A stretch of DNA of 64,000 bases from Paraspadella gotoi (GCA_051294375.1 CM119269.1:19939936-20003935); one strand, 5' to 3'; shown: positions 26,241-38,869, counted from the first letter of the stretch. Numbers and translations: made by a program. The notes: generated from the letters alone by a model not told the origin.

Positions 26241-26941
26241 TAAGCGACCACCGGACTAGGACCCCCGGATCTTTGGGTTGGGAGGCGAATGACTGGCCTT
26301 CTGCACGAATCACCGCAGTAAACGGTTGATGGATTTTTGTTTGTAAATACAGCTTTTCGTCTTTTGTTATTGCTTTTTAAGTAGTTAATAAAAAATTAAT
26401 CAAATTAAACCAACGACTAACTTTGACTAGGGTAACTAAACTTTATTGCTTAGTCACGAAAATCTTAATTCAGTTACAGTGGTGTCACAGCAAGTACAAA
26501 ATTATAGCAAAAGCTAGTGAATGTGCTACGGAACGCATCTCGTAGTAACATTTAGATATCAAAAGATATGTATTTAACCGAATAATCATATCAGATCGGA
26601 AAGATTCCCAACGTCACATGTTCACTGTACCCTTGACGAGCTTGTCACCACGACCATTGTACCCTCGATTCGCAAGCCGCAAAAATATCGTGACCTTTTG
26701 TAATCGGACCTTTCCAATTTCCTTCGTCTTGAAGTCGAAAGTAGTAAATTAAGCCAGAGGATAAACTAGAAACGCGCGTCTCCAGTCCGACAGGCTCGCC
26801 CGATGATCCCGGAAGCCAACCAACACTCGAGCTTGGCATGGGATTTCTTCGCCAATACTGAAACTTCCCGAATTCGACTAAAACCGTCACGTGAAAGATG
26901 GTGCCCCTTTTCAGAGATTTTGTGAACGCAGAATTTCTTGT

Positions 26942-26949
26942 GCCTATAG
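26942..26949. repeat. Target site duplication, left
   Basis: GCCTATAG directly abuts the first base of the foldback element and is identical to the right copy. Confidence 0.9.
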
Positions 26950-28997
26950 TAGACCTTGCCATATATGAAAAGTTTTGAAATCAAAAAACGAGTATTGTGT
27001 AAAAGGTGCCCATACATCATATGAATTTTTGAACATTAAAAAAAAAAAAAAATTTACAGTAAATGCTGCCAACTTTGAAAAAAATGAAAAAAAAGGTAAA
27101 AAATGGACTTTTTGCTAATATTTAAAAAGCTTTATTGCTAGAAGGACGAAACCCCAACTATCTTGTAGAGCGGAAAAATTGACTATGTTACATACCTTGC
27201 ATTATAAATTAAGTGAATTTTTTACTAAGTAAACTTTTTTTTTAAAACCTATTGTTTTGGGCAATTTTTGATAAAAATTTTTAAAAATGATATTTTTAAC
27301 AAAGTTCGTGAAAATTTTGTAAAAAAATTATGGCGAATTGAATAAAGAAATAATTGCCTTTGTTTTGCTGAAAGAATTTTTAAAAAAAGGATTATCGGTT
27401 AAAAAGTTATAATTTTTTAAATTAAAAAAATCACTTTCCTTAATAATTATTTTTATTTAATAGGTTTGAACTAAGCTAAAGGGAAAAAGGGAATGCACTT
27501 TTCTCAGAGTAAATAAAAAAATAGTAAATTCTGATTTGACAATGGGTAACTTTAATATTTTGTCTCACCAGGTCATTAAAGTTTTTTTAAATTTTTTATC
27601 ATTTTATAATGAAATTATGACTTTTAAATAAGGTAGTTTTTAAAATTTTTTTTCTATATAAAATATGAAAATTGAACAAAGTTTTGATAATAAAAATTGA
27701 TAAAATGAGACAAAAAGAGTGAAATTATGAAAGTTAAATAACTAGAAAGAGAGTTGCTTGCTGTTGCCGGTCGAGAAGAATAGTGCAAGAAAGAAAATAG
27801 TTATTCTATTTTTTTGTTATCTATTCATGATTTATATAGTTAATAATTAAGTCTATTGTAATAGTCGATTTAGTTTTGAAATAAATATAATTTTTAATTC
27901 ATCTTCTTGATTTTTTCATTTCAATACATTTATAGTTGATGAATTTATCAACAAGTCGGATCTATTCTTAAATTAATCAAGCAAGCTTAATATATTTTTC
28001 CAAGTCTTTTACAACCTGTGATTCAAAATATACTTTACAAATTTTAATTCAACTCAGTTCTGGAGAACTAGCTTGACAAAGGTAATTTATGAAAAAATTA
28101 GAATAACTCGTTTTCTTTCTTTGGCACTCTAGATGATGACTTTTTTTTTCTCGATCGGTAAGCAGCAAGCAACATCTCTCTCCTCAGTTGCTAAACTTTC
28201 ATTAATTAACTCTTTTTGTTCTCATTTTATCAATTATTAATCATTTAATCGCTTTTGTCAATTTTTCTTTTTTCTTTTATATAGAAAAAAATTAAAAAAA
28301 CTACCTTATTTTAAAAGTCATAATTCCATTATAAAATGATAAAAATTTAAAAAAAAACTTTAATGACCTGGTGAGCAAAATATTAAAGTTACCCATTGTC
28401 AAATCAGAATTTACTATTTTTTTATTTACTCTGAGAAAAGTGCATTCCCTTTTTCCCTTTAGCCTAGTTCAAACCTATTAAATAAAAATTAATTAAAGGA
28501 AAGTGATTTTTTTTTAAATTTAAAAAAATTATAACTTTTTAATCGAAAATCCTTTTTTAAAAATTCTTTCAGCAAAACAAAGGCAATTATTTCTTTATTC
28601 AATTTGCCATAATTTTTTTTACAAAATATTTCACAAACATTGTTAAAAATATCATTTTTTAAAAAATTTTATCAAAAATTGCCCAAAACAATAGGTTTTT
28701 AAAAAATTTTACTTAGTAAAAAATTCACTTAATTTATAATGCAAGTATGTAACATAGTCAATTTTTTCCTGCTCTACAAGATAGTTTGGGTTTCGTCCCT
28801 GTTGCAATAAAGTTTTTAAAGATATTTAGCAAAAAGTCCATTTTTTACCATTTTTTTTCATTTTTTTCAAAGTTGGCAGCATTTACTGTAAATTTTTTTT
28901 TGAAAAAAAATGTTCAAAAAATTCATATGATGTATGGGCACCTTTTACACAATACTCGTTTTTTGATTTCAAAACTTTTCATATATGGCAAGGTCTA
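26950..28997. mobile_element. Foldback DNA transposon, hAT-like target duplication
   Basis: A 2,048-bp element starting TAGACCTTGCCATATATG and ending with its reverse complement. The inverted arms run inward for about 880-910 bp (to ~27,830 and from ~28,085), around a ~255-bp AT-rich loop. They are roughly 85-90% identical by eye. It is flanked by a perfect 8-bp duplication GCCTATAG (26,942-26,949 and 28,998-29,005). Eight-bp duplications and TAG.. ends are features of hAT elements. There is no open frame longer than about 70 codons and no transposase, so it is non-autonomous. It sits inside an exon of the neighbouring minus-strand gene. Confidence 0.9.
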
Positions 28998-29005
28998 GCC
29001 TATAG
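28998..29005. repeat. Target site duplication, right
   Basis: GCCTATAG directly abuts the last base of the foldback element. Confidence 0.9.
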
Positions 29006-29551
29006 TCGATAATGCTGAGGTTCATTGGGCGTGGTGGTAGAGTAGACGACAAGGCGTTTCTCCAAACTACTTTCAACGAGGTGTTTGGTCTGCTGCGGCG
29101 GCAACTATTTAAGAGAAAAAAAAATTAAGCGTTTATTTTTTTTTTTCTTTTCGCTAAATTTCATTTGATTACTAGTTGTCATAGTCAAAGCCAAAATTCA
29201 TTATCCTACTCTTTGACCACATCCTTTGCTACAGTTTCTTGTGTGAAGACAATCTTATGAAGCGAATCGCTTCAAGCAATAATTAACAATTTATCCAAAA
29301 AAAAAAGGCCTAAATTCTATTGAGCTCCAATGAATTTATTTCTCCTTGATTTAGTTTTTTACGACCTTATAAAAATATTTGCCTACTGACAGATAGTTCA
29401 AAAACGTCTTTAAAACAAAATAAGTCAGACTATCTAAAAGTTTATTAACTAGTACAAAATTCATAGCTAGTGAACATAGAGAGTACTCGCTCTTACGCCA
29501 CCAGGTTTGCGCAAAAAAATGTGTTTCTACAACTTCCCCCCCGAAACTTAC

Positions 29552-32500
29552 TCGAAATATCCGATAACGCGGTAAGGAAACTCGGAATTTTTTTTAATCG
29601 CGATGAAGTCGTGGAGTTCGTTCCTCCGCTTGTTGACGCCTTCCACGAGCTTCTCCATATTTCCCCCGAAGGTTCGAGCATAGACTTCGGTCTCGACCTT
29701 GTCAACATCAGGCGTCAGACCAAGCTTTCGAACCGCTGCCGCAAAAAACTCGGACGAAAAATTAGCTTTCAGGTAAAACTGGAACCAGGCGAAATTGAAA
29801 CGATCCTCGAAACTCTCGAAAACCTATGAGGAACGAAAAACAAATAAGTATAAAACGTATGTATAGTATAGGGTGGAGTGATGAAAAGATTGAGGGATGG
29901 AACATTGTTTTTTTTTTTTGCTGTCTTTATATAAGTAATAAAAAATAATTAAGCCCTTTTTCAAAGAAATTTTATATGACAGCATCCTTAATTGAATTTT
30001 AAAATTTTAAAATCATCAAATTTTAAAATCATATTTTTTTAAAGTTTAAGATTCGCTGGAAAAAACTGACATTTTTTTGGTAAAATATATTTAATGATAT
30101 TTTTAAGTTAAAGCTGCGAAAAATGACTAAAACGTTTCATCATATAATAGTTTCTACTACAGATCGTGAAAAAGTGAAGAATTTTAACCTTTTTTTCCAT
30201 TTTTGACGCTGAAGACATGGGAATTTTTAATAACATATTTTATATTTTTGATATAACTTTTTATGAAGAATCAGAAACTTTAATAAAAATTTTAAAAAAT
30301 TATTTTGAAAATTTATTATTTTATAAGGATATTACTATAAATATATTGTAATAATGATACTGTTCCCCAAACAATACAAGCAAAATATTTTTTGTACTCC
30401 TTAATCCTCAATTAAAGATTTATAAATAATCCGATACGAACGAAAGGCGCACCTGCTATATGACGTAGGTGTGAAAAAAATAAACATCACCTATTAGAGC
30501 TTTTGGTTCATTTATCCAATATTCAATATTCATTATTTCAATTATTCATTCATTCATTCATTCATTCATTCATTCATTCATTCATTCATTCATTCATTCA
30601 TTCATTCATTCATTCATTTATTGATTCATATATTTCCATTATAATTACATAAAATACAACGAAATTTTTATATAAAACTCACCTTGAAATTTGAAATACG
30701 TACGGCCATTTCCTGACTTTTATTTATTTTGCTGAGCCATATACTCGCATATTTCTCATGTTTATTCGCAGGCATCACAGAAACTATAAGGTTTCTCAAT
30801 AATCGCTTTCTTTGTCTATTTTTGGCGTCAACCAAATCGATGTCCAAAACTCCTCTCGGTCCTTGGAACTGCGCCACGGCCGGGACATTCCACCGGGTCC
30901 CGACGGCCAAGGTCCATGACGTGACATTTCCCGCACCAGCGACAATTTCTATCTCCAAGAAAAGGCGGCAGATGTGACGCGGGTGTTGAAAGCGGAAATC
31001 AAAAAGAGTTTGCACTTGGGTTCCGTTCCATCGAAATGTGGCGCCGTTCGGAGAAACGACGTCCATCACCTCTTCTTCGATGCGTACATTCGTCTCCTTT
31101 CTCAGTATAACAAAGGAATAGTCATTGAGATGGACCAACTGGGTAGGATTTTCAAAGTTGCCTGCGGCCTGCAAGAGGACCTCTCTCTTGGAGCAAAGGG
31201 CACCATGGTTCAAAACCGATCGGCCAGATAGAGCCAGCTCGGCGTGGTACAGGCTCTGGAGAACGTTGAACCATCGAATCTTCTCGATCGACGTTGTTTC
31301 TTTGATATCGTTAAGGTAAGTTAGGAATTAAGAGGACAACCATACTGCGTAAATTTATGTAAAAAATAGAAAGTAAATGTATTATTAACCAAATAAATTT
31401 TTTTTTGCCGCCCCAATGACCCTTACCCTGTTTGGTTGCGGCGTTAATAATCCATTCGAAATTTTGTTTTAATCTGATATGTGCAGCGCTGCATGGCTTG
31501 GCTGCGCTTCAGACTTTCAAAAGACGATTCAAGTGAATGAACGATGTCGTCGTTCTGTGTACATGTCCATAAGAAGGCAGTTTGAATTTCTAGCAACATG
31601 ACATACTAGTACATTTTTTCTTCCCGTTTTACCCCGGAAAAACCTGTTTTGCTCTTCACGAAGAAACAGAAGTCGATAATCGCTCGTGAATCACCATATT
31701 CGCTTCTCGGAGGCGGAAGTTTCACTGACGAAGTGACTCTTGCCTTCGGACGTGCCGAACGCGAAGTTCTTTCAATGAGGGTCGCAGAGGTCAGATCTGA
31801 GGAGAGAAGGAGGAATTGGAAATCATTCGTAAGACCATGAAGTTTAGATATGCGCACGCGGGCCGGTGTGCTAAAACCCCTAATAATGACCCACTCGTCG
31901 GCAAAAATACTTTATTTTCCCAACAATTGTGAACAAAATATTTTTCGTTCTTTCTGTTTATATGTAATTAGATTTAATCGATATTAATCGATAAATGGAA
32001 TTGCTCCTTACCGTTGAAAGGAAAATAATACATGGCTTCAAAATAGTTTTGGAAATTTTTGCAATCGTTTGTGACAATAGAGTCGATCATTCATGTGCGC
32101 AAGTACGGCCGACCGTTCGCGCGGACGTCTTGTCCACGTGAGTTATCGTACGGATTTAGCACTATGCGCCCTTGGAAGGGGGGAAACAGACGACTTATAA
32201 ATTTAGAATGATTTTATTTCCGAACTAAATAGATGTAAAATTTTGTGCAAATAATAGGGAGGCTTTGAGAGAAACTTAAGTCCTTGATTATCGATAAGAA
32301 GATTAAAGAAAATGCAGTAAGCATGTTCAGACATTTCGACGAACCTCCTGATTTTGTTCAATGAGAACTTAAACATTTATTTTCATATCCTTCAAGGATA
32401 ACAACATTGAACCTTTTTAAACCGACGTCCACGAACTTCTCGTCAACGAAATCGGAGTCGTCGGCGAGGACTTCGAGTCGATTTCTCCATGAGTCGACGA

Positions 32501-33082
32501 CTCGTTGGAGGCTGGGATGGAGTTGCGGTGGTGGACCGTTGGCTGGTGGACGTTGGGAGTTAAAATAGTTGGTTGGGCACCGAAGTTACAAACACCCAAT
32601 TTAATGCAATGATGAACTAAACTTTCACTCCCAAGTTTCTCTCTTACTTTTTAGTATTTACTGCGATCTCTTGCTCTCTGCTCTCGTACTGCTTCTCGGT
32701 CTGTGTCTCTCTCTACCTCTCGGCATCTAGTCTTCTCTCTCTCATCTCTCGTCATCTATTATTCTCTCTGCTGCTCTCTATATCTCTGCTCTGCCCGTCC
32801 CTCGAACACACCTTCTCCCACCATTTTTAACATCTTCCTTTCCACGTCGATGAAAAGACCAAAGACGACGACCGAAAGGACGACGACGACGAAAAGCGTC
32901 ACCCAGCGACGCTGCAGCGCCGAGTATTCCTCCGACGCCGCGATCCGGCTCCGTAAGAAGTAAACCCGGCGCTGTGTTGGCGTCATTATGGCTACGGCGA
33001 GTCGGCGTCGTCTTCGCTGACTGACCCGGCGTGCGATGGAAGCCGAAGGCGCCGTTGCGGAGTTGGTGAATACGACGTTCAT
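29552..33082 (-). CDS. Unrecognised single-pass membrane protein, exons 1-5
   Basis: Five exons join with every intron phase consistent. E1 33,082-32,812 (phase 1), E2 32,542-32,423 (phase 1), E3 31,796-31,644 (phase 1), E4 31,299-30,683 (phase 0), E5 29,823-29,552 (phase 2). E1 starts MNVVFTNSATAPSAS, has an Arg-rich cytoplasmic-type stretch, then one membrane helix (WVTLFVVVVLSVVVFGLFI, residues ~61-79), suggesting a type II protein. E4 (205 codons) looks like beta-rich domain sequence (SPNGATFRWNGTQVQTLFDF, EIEIVAGAGNVTSWTLAVGT). E5 is alpha-helical in character (EFFAAAVRKLGLTPDVDKVE). Acceptors of E3 and E5 and the GTGAGT/GTAAGT donors of E4/E5 are strong. The acceptor of E4 (atcaaag) and donor of E3 (GTTTTT) are weak. 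I do not recognise the family. The gene continues left into a transposon-split exon. Confidence 0.65.
30540..30618. repeat. (ATTC)n microsatellite
   Basis: About 19 tandem ATTC units in the intron between exons 4 and 5 of the unrecognised membrane protein gene. Confidence 0.95.
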
Positions 33083-34700
33083 CTTTAATCTTTTTTTTTT
33101 CCTTTTATTGTAACGTTGTTTTTGTTTTAAAATATAATTTTGAAAATATTTAACTCTAATTTAAATACAAATAATTTAAAAATAAAGATATATTTGATAA
33201 TCAAATAAAGACGTACATTAGAAATGGTCTTAATAATTTTGTACGTTCCGCCTCTCAAAAAAAAAAAAAGGAAAAGGAGGTAAAAAAGTTTTCGGAGAAT
33301 AAATTTTAAGGGCGGAATTCCAAGAGTTCAAGATAAAAAGTGGTTTCAGGTTTTCTTTTGAATGATTACGACAAGTGTACAAGTATGTATGAATAAATAA
33401 AAATAGAGAATATATGATTGTCTTTGTATAGGTATAAATAAGTATAAGTATAACTATTTCAAAATTATAATTCTTTGATAATTAATTCAAATGCGAATGA
33501 AACAAATACAGAATTAATATGAATTAATGCATAAATGAACAATTAATTAAATAAATAAAAAATAGATAGATATATATATATATATATTTGTAAAAAATAA
33601 CTGAATGAATATATAAACGAATCACTTTATGTTATCATTTAAAGCGATATTTTCTGCTTTTTTTAACTCGCATTTAGGGGTAAATGTGACAGGTGACTAA
33701 TTCCCTCATCGCTTCAATTAAAGAAACGAAGTCAGAGAAGCGGAAAAAGAGATGAACATTTTATTTCTTGATGTTTTCTTCGTGATGAGTTCGACGAAAC
33801 TTTTCTAGAGAAGTCTATCATATGGAAGAGTTTAAACAAAAAAAAAGAAAGATAAGTAAAGTAAACGATTACTGTATATTTCAAAATTCTTAGCCTTTTT
33901 CAACCGATTGAAACCCTTTCCTTTTTAAATATAATTGATAAGGAAGCCAGGTACTCTGGGAGTGAATAAACTAGACTGTGAGAGAGTCTTGATTGAAAGC
34001 TTGCAGGGACCTGCGATGTCATTATCTTGTAAGAGTGATGGAGTCCTTAAACCACCAAAGCCTGTCCAAAGTCAGGGGCCAGATAGCTTATTTATTAAAT
34101 GAATGGATAATTTTTATATTGGTTGTACCAATTTCATATTCTTCTAACCAGTGTGAGGAAGCGTTTCTTCCCATTTACCACCACAATCAGCCCTCATGCC
34201 CTCAAATTTGTCACTCTTTTTATCTCTCGTCTCTCTCTTTTTTCGCGAATCGTAAGTCGATTCCCAACTTCTCTCCCCTTATTAAAAATCCCTCTAAGGG
34301 GAGACAGCAATCATTAGATGCATTTGCGATTCCTTCGCCGAGATTCATCGACTCGAAAAAAGAGAGCTGGAAAAATCATTGGTTGAAACAGAAGAACATC
34401 TCGATTCTCGACAAACATTGGTCGAGTTTGCAGACGTTCTTGACAATGATTGGTTGAATCACAAGAAAATCTCTTCAATGATTTGTTGAATCACATTGAG
34501 ATAGACCTGATTTGGAAAAAGACTTTGACAACTATTGGTCGAGTCAGAAAATCTTGACAACTATTAGATGAGACGACTATGAGATCTCGGCAATCAAAAA
34601 TTGAATCGGAAAATGAACTTGACAATCACAAAGGGAATCAATATTTGTTAAAAAATATATATCAATTTATTAAAATATATCAATAAGAAAACAATTATTG
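33083..34700. other. AT-rich intergenic sequence
   Basis: Upstream flank of the minus-strand membrane protein gene. It holds a short TA repeat (33,565-33,590), one copy of the TTGGTTGTACCAATTTCAT motif (34,119) and a degenerate tandem repeat (34,380-34,620). No gene is supported. Confidence 0.4.
34380..34620. repeat. Degenerate minisatellite
   Basis: Repeated units resembling CTTGACAACTATTGGTCGAG followed by TCAnAAAAT (at ~34,440, 34,525, 34,552 and neighbours), with spacing of about 30-60 bases and many substitutions. Confidence 0.55.
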
Positions 34701-34805
34701 CAAGAATCCAAATCTCGACATTTATCGGTTAGGTCAAATTTTTATATTTATTTTTTTAAATTTTTTTTATTTTTTTTTGTATTTTGTATTTTGTATTTTT
34801 TTTTT

Positions 34806-34816
34806 ATTTATTTAAT

Positions 34817-34907
<91 letters not shown>

Positions 34908-34960
34908 TATATTTATTTATATATTTATTTATTTTTTATTTATTTATTTTACTATACCTA
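34806..34960. repeat. (TTTA)n microsatellite
   Basis: About 35 tandem ATTT units. The Tyr/Leu/Phe/Ile reading frame across it is a repeat translation. Confidence 0.95.
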
Positions 34961-35149
34961 TTACATATTACATATTTTTAATTTTCTTTCCTCTCCCTTC
35001 CTTCGTTCTCTACGTATCAAACCCAGAAATTCAAAAACTTTTTCTCTTCCTTCGTTCTCTCCGTCCGCGCTCGTCCTTCGGCGCGACAGTTTTTTCCTTC
35101 TCTCTCTCTCTCCGAATCATCTCTGCTCTCTTCTCTCCCATCAGAGTGC

Positions 35150-35350
35150 GTAGTGAGAGCGCGCGTGCGAACTGTGCGCCGCCCGACGCGTAGCGCTCGT
35201 CCGAGCTTGACGTGCGCCGGGTGACGGAGAGGTAATGAAGGGGGGGGGGCAGCGCTAGTACAAAACTCCGCGAAAGAGAGTTGTCGTCGTTGACGTCGTC
35301 GCTGTCGTCGCTTTCGTCGTCGCCGACTTCACAATCGTCGTCGTTGCGGC
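35150..35350. promoter_or_regulatory. CpG-rich island, possible promoter
   Basis: A sharply GC/CpG-rich patch (agcgcgcgtgcgaactgtgc onward) with GTCGTC repeats to 35,350, in otherwise AT-rich sequence. A plus-strand GAG|GTAATG at about 35,231 could be a first-exon donor. No adjoining coding exon was found, so this is only a composition signal. Confidence 0.25.
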
Positions 35351-36126
35351 TGAAAAATCGACAACTAAAAATGTAACAAACTGAAAAAAAATCCTATAAT
35401 TTGGTGTCGCGCGCTTTGTAGATTTCTATGATTAATTTTTTCTGACGAGATTCTCAGAAATAAACAATTTTAACTTGATTTAATTGCCTTGTTGTTTATT
35501 AACTTTATTAACTTTTAACTACTAAGTTATAAATCTCCGTTTAACTATGAAGTAAAAAAAAGTCATTCAAAATATTTTCGTATGTTAGTTTTTATCAATA
35601 TAGTATTTTAGTTATAATATAATTAACATTTTCAACATTCACCAACGTTCACGTGAGCAACGCAAACCAGTAACAAAGATGGCGACGATGTTAAGTGCCT
35701 TCTCGGTGACTTGGTCCCGCCCATCAAAAACACCATCATCATTAACATCAAATGAATGCAGTCATTTGGAACAAAGAATGTTTCGTTTGACTTAATTTGA
35801 ATATTTTCTGTACTTTGAAAAAAAAAAAGACAACCAAAAAGTAAATCGAACAAAAGAAAAAGACAAGAGGAAAATTCCGGTGAAAATCGATTAAAAAAAG
35901 TAAAAGAAAAAACGTGTTCATTTTCGTCATCAAAATTACTTAGATCCTAACAACCTCCAGTAAAAAGAAGGAGAATAATCTTTCCTGCCAACGAAAACGG
36001 TCGATTCATCTCTTTTGTTCCTTTTTTTTTTTTATAAAACATCTTTTCGAAACCAGAAATTTTTTCTTTTTAATCCACGTCGCAGATTTTATCGACGCTA
36101 CATTAGTTTTACATTCTTTCCCTCTC

Positions 36127-36129
<3 letters not shown>

Positions 36130-36183
<54 letters not shown>

Positions 36184-36210
36184 TCTTCTCTCTCTCTCTC
36201 TCTTCCACTC
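36130..36210. repeat. (CT)n microsatellite
   Basis: CT run with minor interruptions. A GA run follows at 36,385-36,415 and CT again at 37,062-37,100. The stretch 35,350-38,500 otherwise shows no supported gene. Confidence 0.9.
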
Positions 36211-36381
36211 TCACACTCTCGGACGATTCAAATTCTTGAGAAAAGCCAGAGGAGAAAAATGGGGCGGTTCTGTTTAATCGTTGGAATCATTCTTTTTTCC
36301 GACTGAGAGCGACAGATAGCCGTGAGATTGGAAGGCGAATAGTGAGAAATGAATGCGGGAGATGGAGAGGGAGAGGTTTAT

Positions 36382-36417
<36 letters not shown>

Positions 36418-38516
36418 GACAGACAGACAGAGAGACATGACAATTGTGGACATCTTCTCCTGATATACGATAAGAATCATTTCATGGTGCGATAATGTCG
36501 CCCATATGTCTCTTCATAAGGAGAAAACTGTTGCCTCATTCTCGCGGCAGACAAACAGATGTTGCAATGTCTCGCAGAGCGATGGGAGTATTAATGCTGT
36601 CGTCGGTGCTCTCGAATCTAATATCGACGCCAAAGGACATTGCCACATGTCGTGGCCAAATGTTGTTGACAATGTCGTCTCCATACGACTTTGCCCTTTT
36701 ACCAATGAGGAACAGACTGACTGACCAAGCGGCCACATATCGACCATGCGACCACAAGAATTCCATTTTGTTCCCGCTTCTACAACACAACTCCCGATTT
36801 CATTTTTTAAAATTATTTTAATAAACGTACGATTTGTTTAATGTCATTATCATCCCCTTTCATTTGGGCTGGCTGCCAGCGGGATCGCTCCATTGTTAGC
36901 GAATTCCTTTTTGGGTTTTCAAAGGCGGAGTCCATGCGGAGGTTTACGATGTCTTTTTGTCCTTTCCAAAATTGTCATTGTCTTATTCGATAATATTGTC
37001 GTGTTGCTTTATGATGACAACTTGTCGCCAGTAGTTGCTCGCAGCTTCGGAATTTTATTTCTTTCTCTCTCTCTCTCTCTCTCTCCCTCTCTCTCTTTCT
37101 CTTTCGTTCATAAACTTTGCTTACGAAGCAAGAAAACCAAACCTTAGTTGCTTTTCATATTCACCTATTCTCTATTTAGTTTTCCTGAACCTCTCTTCTT
37201 TCGATTACAATGTATTACAATGTATTCATGTACAATGTATATTTTGAAAAGTGGAGGAATATTTATTATTTATTTAACTTATTTATCGTTATTTTTTCAT
37301 TCACTTCAGATACATTTACCTTAAAAGTCTCAAAAAGACCCAGACGCATCCCATCTTCCAAAATATAGTTCTATTCCCAAACGATTGACGAGAAGCAAAA
37401 AGACGTCGGATAAAGTGGCTTAAGTATAGCTAATTAAGTATCATTTCTGTTAGTGACAGGCTGCTGAAAGTTTTCCGAATGCTTCTACCCTCCAACTCCG
37501 ACTCCGAATACCATAAAAAGAAAAAGAAAATTAAGTTTTAAAAGAAAAACTTGAAAAAAAAAAAAATCATCAATTCGATTCCAATTTTGTTTCCGCGAAT
37601 TTCCTCGATTGGTGTCGATTAAACAAGAGAAAAAACAAGAATCGCGATGCGTTGATAGTCATTTGTCCTTCCTTATTTGAATGATTCGGAAATTCATATA
37701 CCATTTTGATGAATTTGTTTATAAAATTAAAAATTGACTATTCTCAAATAAATTCTTCAAATCGAAAAGCCTTTGACGATAAAGAACCGACCAAAAACAA
37801 CTTCATTTAGATTTGCGTCGACGCATCGGTGTAAACAAAAAAGACGACAGAAAAGAAGCGAGTTTTTTTTTTTCTTCCGATTTTCTGCGGCGAAAGTTAA
37901 TCGGAGACAAAAACGAAGCGTCAAACACAGTGATTCTCTTCCGAAAGAAATCCCAGACGAATGACGTGCGTCAGGGGGCGTTAACTGTGGAGATGGGGAT
38001 CCGCGGTTGGGACTTTGACAAAATGCCGGGTTTTAATTTAAAAGCTCGATTTTATTTAACCCTCGATTTGGTTTTTTTTTTCCCTTTAACGTCTCGCTGC
38101 TCTTTAAATTTGCCAAAATAAAGTGAAGATTCGCCCGAAAACGAAATTGATCAACATCAGAGTTCGAATTAGTGTCGAGAGCCATTTTAAAGAAAATTTC
38201 GTTTAACTTTTAAGCCGGATAATTTTTTTTAACTGTCACCATTTATCGCATTACGATCGCAAATGTTATATATCAGTGAAATATCTCAAATGAAAATATA
38301 CAATTTCCGAATATTGATTTTTATAAAAACGCCCCATCGTCTGGCTTAATCTGAATTTCACAAAACGAGTCGCCGTTGACAAGTCAAAAGCATAATGAAA
38401 CCAACTGCACCACCCTACCTCCTGTAAAAGCATCCCCACCGATTTCTTGCCAATGAATACATCAATAAATTGATCCTTTGTATAAAACATTCCCAAACTT
38501 TCATGTCAAACTAGAA

Positions 38517-38749
38517 ATGCAAAGAGATCCAAGCAATCACGTGCCAACCAATCATTCCGATTAAAGCATCTCCAATCCTATCAACAATGCTATCCACCGA
38601 AATCGATATGTTACGCACCAGTTACCTAATACCTCCTTCGAGTATCATCGAATCCACCCTAACCGCTTTCGCAAAGCATCAACCGGTTCCACGCCCCCAC
38701 CTTTTCGATCCACTTCGATTCCACGTCAAAGACGACGGCAACGACACCA

Positions 38750-38783
<34 letters not shown>

Positions 38784-38844
38784 CGCTTCTTTCATTTTCA
38801 GTCGACGACGCGTAAATAAAAGGCGACGTCAAATAAAACCGTGA
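38517..38844 (+). CDS. Possible terminal exon of an unrecognised gene
   Basis: A plus-strand frame opens at a possible acceptor (aaactag, 38,516) and stays open for about 108 codons to a TGA. It includes MLSTEIDMLRTSYLIPPSSI, then FDPLRFHVKDDGND, a run of ten Asp from a GAC repeat, and a basic end KRRRQIKP. AATAAA occurs just before the stop region. No upstream exon with matching phase was found, and part of the minus strand opposite (38,496-38,266) is also open. It may be a real last exon or chance. Confidence 0.25.
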
Positions 38845-38869
38845 AATCCTCGTTTCTCGCGTCTCCGAT

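Larger units (their letters stand above)
24507..26640. other. AT-rich spacer with palindrome and SINE-like patch
   Basis: No gene is seen. It holds ATT repeats (24,770-24,795), a 59-base palindrome (25,156-25,214), a GA run next to the 25,391-25,400 gap, and a tRNA-like patch at 26,140-26,240. Confidence 0.5.
26645..29104 (-). pseudogene. Exon 6 of the membrane protein gene, split by a transposon
   Basis: A strong acceptor (ctcttaaatag) at 29,105 opens an exon that runs to 28,998, where a foldback transposon begins. Coding-like sequence resumes at 26,941 and continues to stops at 26,766 or 26,645 depending on frame. In the frame demanded by exon 5, removing the element and one target copy leaves about 94 codons without a stop. 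However, the most protein-like stretches are in other frames: LPPQQTKHLVESSLEKRLVV before the site, and FHVTVLVEFGKFQYWRRNPM to NWKGPITKGHDIFAACES after it. One indel, real or a sequencing error, must lie in this exon. With the insert present the reading ends just inside the transposon. Confidence 0.5.

Noticed and set aside
29470-29829. 119-codon plus-strand open frame
   Set aside because: It is the antisense of exon 5 of the minus-strand membrane protein gene, which has strong splice sites and matching phase.
30540-30618. Regular array considered as CRISPR-like
   Set aside because: Simple ATTC microsatellite with no spacers. The gene content is eukaryotic.
36493-36821. Overlapping open frames on both strands
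   Set aside because: Three frames are open over the same 300 bases, but none shows a known motif, splice sites or a partner exon. A decayed transposon is possible but unsupported.
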